Shown here: piece after piece, positions 12,191 through 25,149 of the stretch | Position numbering within the stretch: the stretch's first letter is position 1 | Layout of the letters: the number at the start of each line of letters is the position of its first letter | Assembly: GCA_033239005.1 (NCBI GenBank) | Contig: BSQZ01000014.1 | Coordinates: 4,043,501 to 4,107,500 of the forward strand | Source: Lamellibrachia satsuma | Lineage: Eukaryota; Annelida; Polychaeta; Sabellida; Siboglinidae | Length of the DNA: 64,000 nucleotides | Direction of reading: 5' to 3' | The notes under the pieces: generated by a model | Told to the model about the DNA's origin: nothing | Databases searched by the model: none | What the model saw: the letters and a program-made list of their open reading frames with translations, nothing else | Made by a program: the position numbers and the translations under genes

Positions 12191-13789
12191 TACTAAGAGC
12201 TATACTTGCATCTAATACTTTAATCAGCGAGTTTGTGCATGCAAGAACAGAGAGAATGTGTTTGTAATGCCGTACAAAAGACTTATGCCCTGTTGATAAA
12301 TTTATGTTTTTTATGTTTTGAACACTGAGGAAAATTTTTTTGAATTTATGATATCTAGTAACAGTCGACATGAACTTAAAACGAAAGGCTTGAATGCATT
12401 CATGTGTCATCTTTGAAGAAGGCATATTTAAAATAGGCTTCATTATCATATACAGTGTGTTCGTGAATTTACTGTTACAGTAGTACGTCTATGATGCCAT
12501 TGCAGAACAAAGACTGCAAAGTCAACTGATTACTTCAGTTCTGTGTTCCACAAATGTCATGATCCAATGCAGAAATAAAACATGTTCACATATGCAAATA
12601 ACAATGATAAACAAGAACAAACACTAGGGTGGATCTGCAGTTTTCATCAAACTTTATTTTCACTAACTCCTATGTCCAATCCACTGATATGGTATATTAT
12701 TAGAAATAAATACATCATGTCGTTCAGACATTTGTTAGGTGTCTGCCGGATCACAGAGTCTGCTATGCCACTGGCAATCTTCCCTAACACAAACCACTCA
12801 TCAGTTGATTAATAGCAATGTTTAATTGGTAAAATAAATCTAATTAAAGCAGTAAAAGACAAGCCAATTATCACCAAGTTCACAACACAATCTGTGTTGA
12901 GAAATGAAGACAAATTTTGGTACCATAAAATAAAAAATACTGTACTTTTTTTAATGTTTTACATCAAAATGTGAAAAGCAAGCAGCAATTACAATTGATA
13001 ACAACAGCTGGGAATTTCAGCATAAAATTACCATTTAGGAATCCTTCAAACATTCAAGTATTCACTGCAGATAAGACCATCACCTGTTGTTTACATCATA
13101 AGTAGCAATTATTAATTAGAAATCAATATGGCAACCTGTTTGACAGAAATCTGCCACTGGATTCTGTAAAAATTGTTATCCGTGTTTCCTTGTGCGTTAT
13201 CTAATTGCACTTTATGGTGTAGAGGACGTGTACCATACAGCTGAGATAAAAAAAACATACACAAGAGTTGAAAACTGTACACAGACACTTGAAATGTTCT
13301 GCTTACATAATTTAACAAGACTGTCAAGTTGCACTTAGTCACACATTTGTAGCATATATGTCTAATGCTTTGCTCCTGGGCAGTTGCCTTCTGGCCCATT
13401 TACCCAAGGGTTTTCTCATTTGCTCCACATTACAATGCAGGACCAAGGGTTGTAAACCCCAGATGAGATCAAGGTACACAAATGTGTATAGTAACTAACA
13501 AATGTGTATGGTAACTAACAAATCACGAATATGTCTACCATTGTTTTTCCAAAATGCACCTTCAATGCAACGCCACAAAATAATCCTTGAATGGCGGTTA
13601 ACAATGTTAAATTACAAAGTGCCAATATTTTTGTTTGACACTGACCTATCAGATTTTAAAACAACTCGTATTCGGTAGAGATTAACTGGTACACACTCTA
13701 AATACTAGCCAACGGTCAACAATACGTGCAGAATTAACATACATTCTGCTTCATCTGTCATTAGTTTGTAAACCAACAGCTGATAATGC

Positions 13790-13925
13790 CCAATATGGAT
13801 GTAGCATACTGTAATGAATTACAATCACCCACTTATAAATTATGGATGTAGCATACTGTAATGAATTACAATCATCCACTTATAAATTATGGATGTAGCA
13901 TACTGTAATGAATTAGTCACCCACT
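13790..13925. repeat. Tandem repeat of about 49 bp, 3 copies
   Basis: Three copies of TATGGATGTAGCATACTGTA then ATGAATTACAATCACCCACT and TATAAAT; the last has a short internal deletion (ATGAATTAGTCACCC). Confidence 0.85.
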
Positions 13926-16900
13926 TATAAAATAATAACAGTGTGGGTATCCCACAGTAAATCTGAGGAATATTACTCGGTAGTAGCATCATCCATTATA
14001 ATGATACTAAAGAAACCATTCTAACTGATTTGGAGTATTTATAATTTTAATTGAACTAGACATAATCAACATTTGTATTCTTCTTTTTAGTAACTGTCAA
14101 TTACGTTTGTCTAGCCTGGGAAGTATTTTTTATATTCTCATAAACCATACTTTTTATGCAGCAGCAGTCGCAGAAACCAAACTCATTACTTGAAAATAGT
14201 GCAATGGTAACTGAACAAAATTAACTGCTGCTGAATAAATTAAACGAACTGAAAGGTGGGCAATTTGTTACACCCCAATGTACACAACCCCAGGTTTGCT
14301 TGGCATTGATAAATAACCACTGAAAGGGCAGTTTCACACTGACAATCTATTCTTTCACTGGTTTGGTGGAATCTACTTTGTTTGTAACACACAGAAAGAG
14401 AAACTTGAGGACTCAAGCATCCGTCAGTTTACAAACTCTTACATACAACACAATATATCTTCCCACACATCTGCCATTTTCAACGACAGTTACACAAAGT
14501 TGTTTGAATATTTACACATCTATATTTATATATATAATATATACACATACATCATGGAATACTGCAGTGTTGTTGTAGTTGTGAATCCGACCACAAACAA
14601 TGCCACATCAAGATTCCCTGAAGATAAACATCAGACAAAAATGAGGCATTGTGACACATTTCAAACGTCAAAGCAAACTGAGACTTCTTCGGTGAATCAT
14701 ATGGCCGAGGAAACGTAAGAAATTCAAAACTCCCCCACATTAATTCATCGCGGATAATGACTGCTGACTTGCATAACCTACAGGGATCCTTAATGTAGAC
14801 ATTTAACAAGGTTTCGTATCTTTGTATTCGCAAAATAATATACACTCATGCCCACGCCTACAAGGCTAGCTGCCTCAGACTTTGCTGGGTGAGAACTTCA
14901 AACGGTAAGCCAAGAAGACGAGCAGTAAGGTTAATATTAGCATATTCACCAAACTCTTAAAACACTTGGATGACCACTTCAGTATTGTAAGGAGAAAATA
15001 ATCAGGACAGATACAAATATGATCATGTATTCTTTCTTTTCTCTGTAATAATAACTTCAGCAGCATTTGAGAAACAGCCTCCATAAGTGTGCATGGAAGC
15101 TCACACTGTCCAATTCTTGGACAAGAAACATTTTTATCTTACACTTATCTTACACAAAGATGAACATCTTTGACGACCTTCAAACAAGTTACGTCTCTGC
15201 TAGTTAACCTTTCACCTTGCAAATGACCTTGTCGGAAAGGCCATGCCAGCATGGCACCTTTATCACTTGTCCGATGTCCACTGCATCAGCTGACCACACG
15301 GTTTCCTGGTAGGTGGCGACACTGGTAGTGATCTGAGATGATGTGAACAATGATCTGTGATGGTGTGAATAGTGATCCGTAATGATGTGAATAATGATCT
15401 GTCTGGTAATGTTCTGACTTTCTTGATGATGAAATGATGACTGTGCTGCTGCCTTGCGGGACATGCCACAAACTCTGGTGAAATGCCTCCAGGTTGTATC
15501 TTTCAAGAAATGATCCAAACATGACTGCAGCGACAACGCTCACTCTTTGTGTTCTTTTTGGTCGATGTAATCGTACTGCAATGGAGGAATGCAATTGTAA
15601 ACAAATCTGCTTAGACCTATCAAAATGCATAGAAAAATACTTTTACAGTTGTTAAATATACAAACATGTTCCAATGTCTATGGAACGACCTTGACCATTC
15701 GGCTATTGGTCAGTCTACACTAGGGCTCAGTACAATTACGATGATCAATTACAATGACCAATTATAGAGCATCAATTACAGTACTTCATTGAAGGTCATT
15801 TACAATGACAGCACTTAAAAATATAAATTCAGGTTCTTCATAAAGGGTCAATTGCAATCAGGGTTCACACAGATCTTGAATTTGACTTTGTGACTCAAGT
15901 ACCGTTAAATATTCTTGAATTTATGGCAGTGTTCTTTAATGTTCTTGAAGACGTATTTTCTGTGTTGCTGTGTGAATGCACCAGCTATCAATAATTGCAT
16001 GTTTTGTACTTGTGGTAAATTGCTTCAATTAGTTTTAATTTGAGAATTCTCCGGAGAAGACCGCTGCAAAGCTATAATTAATTTTTAAATGTTTTTAAAT
16101 AGTTTGACCATAATCACCAGATGGCGCCACAAGCGACTATGATTCAATAAAAATTTAATGTGCTCTTTCTTCGATGGCCTTGTCGATATTTCAGCAAATT
16201 GAATGACAGTATTAGTGAATCATGTTATTATACTAGTTCAGACAGTTAGAACGATGTTAGAGGCTTTTTTGAGGTAAATATTATATTTTTTTATTTGTAG
16301 CCAATATGTATGGCTACATTTCCCCCATTGGACATAGGGACAAACAGCCACTCTGTAATTATCTGGTAGCATGATGAAAATAAAAATTGTTGCTTTCTTT
16401 TTTATGAAATTCAAATAGTAATATCCCCATGATTTTTATCATTATATTATAATAACAAGTCTTTTTAGCAACAAAAGGATACCTCAATCACATTTGTGCG
16501 ATAATTATTAACGATGTTATAATTTTTTTAAAAACACCCTTACGAATAACTCCAACATGTGTACACCGTGGAAATTTATCACGGGTCACTCCTAGGGTTA
16601 ATCCATGCCTTATGCTACCAATTACAATCACACAGCATCTAAAAAGCTCATTTCACAATTACATCATTCTATTTTTTCAATTACAATTACACCGAAATTA
16701 ATTCAAATTCAGCAATTTCAACTGAACAAAAATCGGGCCTGCGGCTGTATGTCAGGGTGTTGTACTAGCATTCATTCATCTACACTGACCTCATTACAAA
16801 TCTAACGCACAGCACAACTGAAAGATTCATCCCCATAATCATGGCATGATCATGAATAAATTTCTATTATATAACATGACTGGAATGGGAACATTCCTCA

Positions 16901-16974
16901 TTACATAAATACCTGTCTGTCTGACAGTGCAGTAAAAATACTACCCAATATTAGAATTACCCCCCCCCACTCAC

Positions 16975-17074
16975 CATGGCTAGTTGTCTGCCTATGTTGC
17001 CCATGGTGACGCCGCCAGAGAAGAATATACATGGCAGCCAAGATCGCACGTACAGGAAGTCCGGCTCCGTGTAT
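16975..17074 (-). CDS. INSIG: INSIG, coding exon 4
   Basis: Acceptor CCTTGCAG at 17075. Translation [20 protein letters not shown] then [13 protein letters not shown] is nearly identical to vertebrate INSIG1/2 ([21 protein letters not shown]). It covers the last transmembrane segments of this ER membrane protein. The donor is ATG then GTGAGT at 16974, phase 0. In vertebrates only about 10-13 residues follow, so one short terminal exon is missing from my annotation. Confidence 0.95.
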
Positions 17075-17184
17075 CTGCAAGGACATGTTTCAACTACAGT
17101 CCTCCAACATAGGAATAAATTACACAGACGAATCCAATCAATCAATCTGCAGTGACTCTGAAGTGGTAGAGACATGAATTCCAC

Positions 17185-17371
17185 AACAAGGTATGCATTT
17201 ACCCCGTGTGGGATCTCTTACTTCCTCTGAGATAGACACCCGGTAGAAGGGGCGAACAGCACTTAGTCTCTTGCCAAAGATGAGACACTAAATTGAGGGT
17301 GCATGAAGTTTCAAAATGGCAGCAGGTGGACTTGAATGCCGTACTCTAACCACTGAGCCACCACGTCCCAC
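17185..17371 (-). repeat. tRNA-derived SINE, family B
   Basis: Minus strand: head GTGGTGGCTCAGTGGTTAGA with a degenerate B-box (CATTCAAGTCC), body with GTCTC...AAGAGACTAAGTGC and a tail AGATCCCACACGGGGTAAAT. The same body and tail occur on the plus strand at 42737-42985, which defines the family. It lies in the INSIG intron between exons 3 and 4. Confidence 0.75.
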
Positions 17372-17510
17372 AAGACAAATGTACTTCACTGCATCAAAAC
17401 GAAAGTAACCGCCAAGTTGTTTCCATTGACAGCCCAGGATCTCCCAGAGCACACTTTAACTCTCAAAATCACAGCTAATCTATTTCTTGCAACGGAACTT
17501 GTTCAAAGTA

Positions 17511-18478
17511 CAGTCGTGCCTCGTTATTACGCACCCCGTTATTATGCGGATTCGGATATAACGCGGTTGGTCGTGGACCCCAAATTTCTGCCAGCAGGGG
17601 AAATGCCAAATGAGCCTGCTTAAACATGCTAAGAATTGCTTTGACAATTCTCAAGAAACATTAGGCGAACAATGTCAATGAACGAGTATCAACGTGTTGC
17701 TTGTTTTGCGTTGCCGCCGACATCAATCGCTGTCTCTGGCTTCGCTTTGACAATTGCAATCGAGATCCACAAATACGCCTCGCGTAAGAATCAGATAAAC
17801 AGTTTTAAATGCATTTAGTATGCAATGCCAACATAACACTTGGCTGAATTGACACACTTCCATTACATGTAAATTTAATCATTTTCATGATGCAAAACCA
17901 ACATGCCAAATTCCTAACCCAAGGCTCTACCGGTGTGCGAAAATACGAATTTGTTATCTGCATATGAAACGATGAATCGATGTTAAGTGGTGCGTAATAA
18001 ATTTATGCTTTGGTCGAGATCGGTTGAAAGACGAAGTGAAACAATTATTAATTCTACCTATTGCCGTTTTCCGTGTTTTATCAGTTTACATACTATGTTT
18101 GTCAAATCATATACGTTTTTGGCTGCTCATATCCAGGTTATTATTTTTGATTCATAGGCCTATTGGTCCAGTACATCATCATCGTAGTAGATCTACTCCA
18201 TAACGGTATATGTACGTGTTTTATTCATGAGTCAACAGGGTGTGACATTTAAACATAATACATGTTGATACTAGTTTACTCGTAAGTTCCATAAACTGTA
18301 TATTGGCGTATAAGACAGTGCTGCAAGCACACATGGCTTCGAGAGCGTTCTTGGGCAAGTTGCAGCGGGCGGCGATCACTGTTTTTTAGTAGCTCCCTGG
18401 TGGCAGATATGAGAACACCTAATACGCCTCGCGTACAGCGCGGTCCGAAATCGTGCACCCCGACCACCGCGTTATAAC
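17511..18478. mobile_element. Probable pogo/Tigger-like DNA transposon remnant
   Basis: Starts after a TA with CAGTCGTGCCTCGTTATTAC and has GATATAACGCGGTTGGTCGT at 17555-17574. Near the right end the reverse complement reads TTATAACGCGGTGGTCGGGG, so the subterminal blocks are inverted repeats. Terminal sequence of this type (GTTATAACGCGGT) recalls pogo/Tigger elements. The right end abuts a CR1 fragment at about 18480 and the outermost inverted repeat is missing there. No transposase frame remains. Confidence 0.45.
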
Positions 18479-18479
18479 A

Positions 18480-19035
18480 GGTAATTGTATCTCTGTACAA
18501 AGCAATAGTTAGACTGCATTTGGAATATTGTATACAAGCATGGAGGCGGAGTCATAAGAAGGACATAAACAAGCTAGAAAGAATACAACGAAGAGCAACT
18601 AAAATGATTCCAGAATTGAGAGACCTTTAGTTATGAAAGCCGCTTATTAGAATGTGGTTTGACAACACTAGAGACCAGGAGACTAAGAGGAGACCAAACA
18701 GAAGTGTTTAAAATAGTAAATGGCTATGAGGATGTTGATAGGAATATGTTCTTCAAACTTAAAAAAGGCAGTAGAACCAGAGGACACAAAGCAGCATCAG
18801 TTGAGGACCAGCGTAGGTTGGACATGAGAAAGTACTCTTTCTCAAAGAGGGTGATAAATGAATGCAACAAACTGTCAAATTATTGTTAATGCTAGTAGTG
18901 TGAATATGTCTAAAAATAGAATTGACACATATCTATCTGACAAGGGCAGGCTATACGTAGATGATAAAATTGTTGGACTCTCGATACGCCAATAGCTTCC
19001 TTGTCCACTTGCCATCTGGAACTTGTAGTTTGGGA
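18480..19035 (+). mobile_element. CR1-like LINE 3' fragment, subfamily 2
   Basis: Begins at TACAAAGCAATAGTTAGACT (CR1 YKAIVR), continues through [17 protein letters not shown], then, after a frameshift near 18630, TTLETRRLRGDQTEVFKIVN and GYEDVDRNMFFKLKKGSRT. It ends near GGGATGGCAA. Diagnostic differences (IVNGYEDVDRNMFFKLK against ILNGYENIDRNMFFSLK) group it with the 50.7-kb copy. Confidence 0.9.
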
Positions 19036-19585
19036 TGGCAACCTACTAGTAAAAAGTATCTACTGTTTTAGAAAATTGTTTGCCGAATGAGCGCTAATCA
19101 TAAGTAGCTTGTTATCTGCTATTAAAAGGACCCCCAGGTTTGTAGACATAACTCATGCTTGATTCAACTAATTTGGAGCATCTACCCCAGTGAGGTCACA
19201 CCAGCGGCAGGCATGAACCAGCTGATACCCCAGGTTTATGAGTCAATGCCATATGGCTAAATACTTACAATTATTCAGAGAAACACAGGGAGAGACAAAT
19301 GAGAGTTTGAAGTGTAACATTTTGTAGTCTGAATTTTTGGACTATTGCCTAGACCAGAAAAAACAGGTAATTCTTTGAGCCAAAGAAGATCAGGGTTGGC
19401 GGGTTCTCGCCACCAGGTGGCAAACAAACAACAGAACAAATACATGTTTACCCGTTTTAAAAGTTCCCAATGTACTCATCAGTCTGAATCCAAATCTCCT
19501 GCTGACCAACAAACCAATGACCCCTGTTGATGAAGGTACACAAACAATGAAGACTGCTAAGAGAGTTCAGGGCAATGACCCCTAC

Positions 19586-19752
19586 CTGTACACTCCATTG
19601 TACACCAGAAGCTGTGTGACAAACGTCGCTAGCACGGCAATGCCCACACCGAGGCCAAAGCCACTTCTTGACCGGTCAAACAACCACCAGAGGCCAATGG
19701 ACAGAGCAGCTAGGGTCAATGACAGCTGCATGTTGTTGGCGAAGTCTATTTT
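19586..19752 (-). CDS. INSIG: INSIG, coding exon 3
   Basis: Acceptor CACTACAG at 19753. Translation [40 protein letters not shown], then [15 protein letters not shown] plus AG. The [14 protein letters not shown] segment is closer to vertebrate INSIG2 than INSIG1 in the wording I recall, but one invertebrate INSIG would be pre-duplication. The donor is TACAG then GTAGGG at 19585; phase 2 joins exon 4 to give Arg. Confidence 0.95.
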
Positions 19753-20281
19753 CTGTAGTGTCAGTCAAGGAACATACCCACTAATCTACACATTTAGATC
19801 CTGAAAATTCTTAAAACTGACATGTGTATCATCTTGGCTACCTACTACCATAATATGTTTACACATTGTTCTCTTCACGTTTTATTTTTTTTTAAACTTC
19901 AGATGCATATTGTGCATGGTAGTAAGGCAAAAAAATTTCTCAGACTCAATACACAATTGGAATCCAACAAGATATCATGCCATGAGGCTTGATCACATAG
20001 AAATGAGTGATAATTTGTTGCATGCATAAGAAGTTACCATTAGTTATGTAAATGTGGTAGAACAATTCAATCACATATTTTCATAGCGTTGAAATTCACA
20101 ACTGAGTAAAAAAATTTGCAAAGTTTTCTCTCTAGACAATAATTTTTTACACGTGTACATAGACGTGGTAAACTTCAAATTATACAAATCAGAAATCCTT
20201 TGTTTGCATGGTTGCTATACAATCTAACATCTTTGCTACACAATCAAACATCATCACATAGAACATGGAAACCAAGGATAC

Positions 20282-20406
20282 GGCACTGGCGTGGTTGATG
20301 CCCACGAAGACAGCGATGCACCGCATCACACTTGACCACTCTCGCTTGTACTTGTGGGGCTCACCCAGCTTGTGGTCAAAAAACGGGTAGAGAAGGCCGA
20401 TGATGG
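20282..20406 (-). CDS. INSIG: INSIG, coding exon 2
   Basis: Acceptor TTGTTCCAG at 20407. Translation (A)[19 protein letters not shown] then [20 protein letters not shown] and SA, matching INSIG [29 protein letters not shown]. The donor is GCC then GTATCC at 20281, phase 0. The exon encodes a cytosolic loop and a membrane helix. Confidence 0.95.
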
Positions 20407-20848
20407 CTGGAACAACACATTCTCGTGATTACCTGGGTGTGGGGGGGCAACAATCTCACCCAGGTGGAGGAGCGATTTATTGGCAGACACATGCACAGGT
20501 ACCTGGGCTCCAATAGTTACATCACGCATGCACACCCAGGCAGACAGAATGAATTCAATAAGAACTGTCATGAAATAAAATGTCTACAGTTCTGACATGA
20601 AATAAAACATTTACAGCTCTGACTGGTTTAACTTTATTTCAAAATGAAGGATTCATTTACCTAGTATACAGAGAAATTAAAGAAACATGACAGTTATTAC
20701 AAAAGTTGTTGAAATACCTTACACATTTACTAATGAACCAACTACAACATTAAATGAAATGGTCAATGTAAAATCAACATTATAATTTTTATTATAAAAA
20801 CTTAGAAGTTAAAGATCAACTTTCTAACAAATGTTACACAATCATTAC

Positions 20849-21032
20849 CTGCAGCTGTTCCACAGCTGGGCGGCACCCACCACGCCGACGAGAAGAGACT
20901 GTCAAGGACATCAGGGTTAAAGAGAGTGACTTTGCGTTGAACTTGCAGGAGGTTGAGCACGAGGGCAAAGAATACGCCGACCGAGAAGAGAAGACAGCCC
21001 CTCAAAAAGAGACTACACGTACTTTGACCCAT
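20849..21032 (-). CDS. INSIG: INSIG, coding exon 1 (probable start)
   Basis: INSIG proteins sit in the ER membrane, bind oxysterols, hold SCAP-SREBP in the ER and help degrade HMG-CoA reductase. This exon reads [60 protein letters not shown] and A plus G, with the hallmark [20 protein letters not shown] and [13 protein letters not shown] motifs. The exon begins at an acceptor (TTTCTTTCAG, AG at 21080-21079), so bases 21033-21078 are 5'UTR if the ATG at 21032 is used. The frame stays open to the acceptor, so a longer N-terminus from an upstream exon is possible. The donor is GCAG then GTAATG at 20848. Exons 1-4 total 576 bases, 192 codons, against about 225 for vertebrate INSIG2. Confidence 0.93.
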
Positions 21033-21078
21033 CCTTGATCGTGGCCAGATGACTTGTTGTATCAGCAACACGTAAGAT

Positions 21079-22956
21079 CTGAAAGAAAACAGCAGATGTT
21101 AATACTTATAGGCATATTTCAAGATTGTGGAAACACAATGTAATATAAGATTATTTTTCAGTTTTCTTTATGTCTTCTACAAAACAACTAGTCGAAGGAA
21201 ATAACAGTTTTTGGCAAAGATTAGGGATAAAATGTCTGGCAAATTACCTTTATAAGAAAGGCTTCATTTTAACTAGATACAAACTGTGCTTGGGGTACAA
21301 TTTTATATCATCGTTTATATTTGATTTAATCTACATTTACAAAGCGACAGTTACAAAATAGGATTTAATAGGGAAGCACCTGTCATAACAGACATAAAGA
21401 TTACCAAGGGACCAACCAATGTAGACTCAATTGTGCTATAACATTGTAAATACAAACATAGAATGTATAACATTGTAAATACAAACATAGAATGTATAAC
21501 ATTGTGTATCATCCCCACTGGGTTTATGTACACCCCTCTGGTCTAAGGACAAGTGTTCACAAATGCTCCAGTTGCAGTAAAGTTTACACAACTCTGGCTA
21601 CATATCCCCACAGCCTGTGTCGAGAGCCTGCTCACAGTAGACTTCAAGTGCTCATTAAACACCACTTCACATCTTCAATTATCATTTACGTCTGCAATAA
21701 AAAATTATGTAACCCTATGACAATGTATTATAGTAGGTACACAGATTCTGTCTAGACCCTAAGCCCTTCATATTGATCTTTTTTATGAATGTCACTTGTG
21801 TGGCACTTAAGCACAACAGGTGATAACTAACAACAGTCGTACAAAACACATCTGACAATGTACCAGTACAGTATAAGCTGTCTTCTAAGAAACTAATATA
21901 ACCAAGTTAATGAGGTTTTTAACTAATGTACAGTGGTTATTGTAATTATCACATGCCCTGGACACAGTGCTCATGCCCTGGCGGGATTTATCATTCCATG
22001 CAGGCAAGGTGATTCATATTTCACGCTGTGAAACTAATGAATCCTTGATAATTCCTTATATTACACCAGCTCTGTTAGTGTTTGGAGAGGTCTGACTGCA
22101 CAGTGCACTAGTGCCCCTAATATTACCAATAGTGATCGAAGGTCTTCCTGACATTGTGCTATCTGCTGTGCTCCCAATACAAATATCAACAGTGATTAAC
22201 ATTTGGCCGCTAGCATTAAACATAAGAGCAAGTTCATGTTGATATTTAACCATTTTCAATATTGTTGCCTGTTGTAATATTACATCCAAATGTCCATCAT
22301 TACAAATTTACAATGCACCCCTTTTGGAGATGAGTGGGAAAATCTGATTCAACTGTTGTCAGAATTATTTAATTTCCTAATACTTATGTGACAAGTGTCA
22401 GCTAAGTTTGACAGGTGAACCTTGAAAGAAAAAAAAATGATCAGGATGTGGCTGAAATATGGAATCAAGTACAGTTTAATATATTTGTGAGAAGGAAATC
22501 CAATTTTTTTTGCAAGACTGAAAGTGTAATGTGAGAAAGAACTCTGCAAGACTGAAAGTGTAATGTGAGAAAGAACTTTGCAGGACTGATAATGTCCTGC
22601 AACTTGTTTAAGACAGCATCAACAAATGTGTGTACAACAAAATATTGTTTTAACCTTGGAACTAGTTAACCCTCAACATATAGAAGAAACAGCAATACTA
22701 TTAGATAACACGAGCACCCATGACCATTCGACACCCTTACAGGACAAAGACGTCACACGTGACTTCTCCTGTACAACAGGTGCAACACATTCAGTCTTCA
22801 GTGGTAAACATGACCCCTTGCTGTCAGCATGAAAGGCCAACGTGGTGACAATTTGAATGCTACTCAAAAATGTGGGACGGTGGCCTACTTTATTCAATAA
22901 TAAACGGCACATAACAGTGCCTTGATGGAGTGATTACTCCACGTATGAACTACAGC
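21079..22956. other. INSIG 5' intron or flank; no gene seen
   Basis: No exon-like signal on either strand. A three-copy 29-bp repeat (GAATGTATAACATTGTAAAT unit) sits at 21441-21505, and a 44-bp direct repeat with GCAAGACTGAAAGTGTAATG lies at 22512-22580. Confidence 0.5.
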
Positions 22957-22958
22957 TA

Positions 22959-23825
22959 CTCTCGGGTGCCAAATAAACGTATAGGCCAAATAACACTATA
23001 GGGTGGCAAATTGGTCAAATTTAATTACAGTACAGTTCCGAATAACAGTATGGGGGGCAAATTGTTCAAATAATAGTACAGTGCAAAAAAGTCACTAGCA
23101 TATTTGTCTTTTTTTTAGTGCTGAAGCAATTTTTTACTTCACGTAAAGCCAAGGCATCCCTAGAAAATTACGCGGATCGCAGGGTATTTTTTTCTGCCGA
23201 ATATGCATAAACTTTATGCATATTCGCGTCACCGCCAATACAGTAACCATATTTTATATCTGCAAAAAACCAGAGAATTTTCCGTTTTTAAATGAACATT
23301 AAAGTTTTATTGAATTGAATACGCAAGCCCGTTTCGGGGGAAACTGCCATCAGCCGGTTAGAGACGTTGCGCATGATGGCCATTTACGGTCGGTTAATGC
23401 TGTGATAATGGCGTCTTAACTAATAATATACCATGTCGAGCTCCCGAGAATTAAAGATTCTGACCAATTCATCTAATCATGGAAATCTAACGGTCTAATG
23501 ATCAAAATCTATGATCCTCATAAGCACGAGATCCCGCTAAATTCACGACTGTCGTTCAAAAGGATGAAAACTTAACCAGTTGGGAGTGATTTTAGCACGA
23601 GCGGTAAACCGCTGCATGGATGATTGATTACCGCTATCAACAGGGAATGAGAGCGATTGCTCTCCTAAAAATTATACCCTGCATAACTTGGCATGATTAT
23701 TGGAGAATATAGGCTGGCACAAGTGTCTAAATTTAATAATAATATAGTGCCAAATAAGGTGCGAATAGGGTGGCATTTTCATCAAATAAATACGCATATA
23801 GGGACGCTTATTCAGCACTCAAGAG
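22959..23825. mobile_element. MITE-like element with TA target duplication
   Basis: Left end CTCTCGGGTGCCAAATAAAC follows TA (22957-22958). The right end, read in reverse complement, is CTCTTGAGTGCTGAATAAGC and is followed by TA (23826-23827). The subterminal regions also share a TAGGGTGGCA / CCACCCTA motif. Length 867 bp with no coding frame. TA duplication and short inverted ends suggest a Tc1/mariner or pogo-type non-autonomous element. Confidence 0.5.
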
Positions 23826-23827
23826 TA

Positions 23828-24790
23828 AACCTAATAATTAATTGGTTGTATATGTTGTAAATCAGCACATGTGACTGACACAATGACAAATGTGTGTCAG
23901 ATAGGGTTCTTAAATGTCACATGTATGGTGCTACCTGTAATGCTTTTTTCATTAACATCACAAAAAAAGCAGGTGATACTCGCTTAGCATTCATCGATCA
24001 TTTAAACAAGTTATTCACTGCTTGTTGTCAAGGCTCCCATTGTTAAAGAAATTATGCAACTTTGCAACACTTTTAACATAGACAGGACAGGCACCATGTT
24101 TGTAAACAAAGAGCTTATCGACGGGAGATTACAAATGCTTCATATATGTAAATAATCCTCCCAATCAGTTGAAGGCAACTCTGGCTCCAGTATTACACTG
24201 CAGAATACTGCAAATAAATCCAGCTTACAAAGAAGATTAACATACAGGGCTGCACAGTAATTGGCTCACTAGTAGGATTGACTAGATTAATTTGTTTGAT
24301 GCAAGGTGGCAAACAGTAGGATGTTGAACAATGATGGCTTACTACCCAAAGTACCATAAATAAATTAAAGTGTACTGTCTGAAACAATTCGTACCTGAAA
24401 TTTAGAGGAAGATAGTATTAAATCATAAAACAATACATTTAGTATATTACTTTTTTATTTAGAAAAACATTTTATTTGAGTATGTATCTCATTCCAACTA
24501 GCTGTTAGTACATGTTCTTGCATATATATGGGCATAATACAACGTATATTCAAACACAAGGAAGAACAGTGTTTTTCTATTATTCTTGTCTGCTCGCCCA
24601 TTGTCTTGAATTTATATGCAAACCAAGTTTGGGCCTCATTCCTAAAGTAATGAAGCATATCACAGCCCTGGAAAACATTCAGTGCACAGCAAGCAACCTG
24701 ATTGATTCCTGGATTCAAAGATCTTACTTACCAAATTTGGCAAAGCCAAATCTGCGGAATATTACCCAAAATTGTGTCCTCCACAACTAC
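23828..24790. other. Non-coding stretch, nothing recognised
   Basis: AT-rich DNA, no protein similarity and no clear repeat; the small open frames at 24193-24793 lack any family signature. Confidence 0.5.
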
Positions 24791-24794
24791 TGAA

Positions 24795-25045
<251 letters not shown>

Positions 25046-25149
25046 GGAAAAGGGTTTCTGTCCCCAAATTTTTTTTAATGATTAGTTAACGATCCCAGGC
25101 TTTTGACGCTGGGTGAATTTGTTGCACTTTAAAAAAATTATGTCCTTTC

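Larger units (their letters stand above)
11716..16974. other. Region between the CUL2 flank and INSIG; no gene recognised
   Basis: AT-rich and without convincing exons. It should contain the last short INSIG coding exon and its 3'UTR, because INSIG exon 4 ends in phase 0 at 16975, but I could not identify them. Included here are a 3-copy tandem repeat (13790-13925) and a TA-rich stretch at 14520-14555. Small open frames at 14363-15630 show no family resemblance. Confidence 0.5.
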
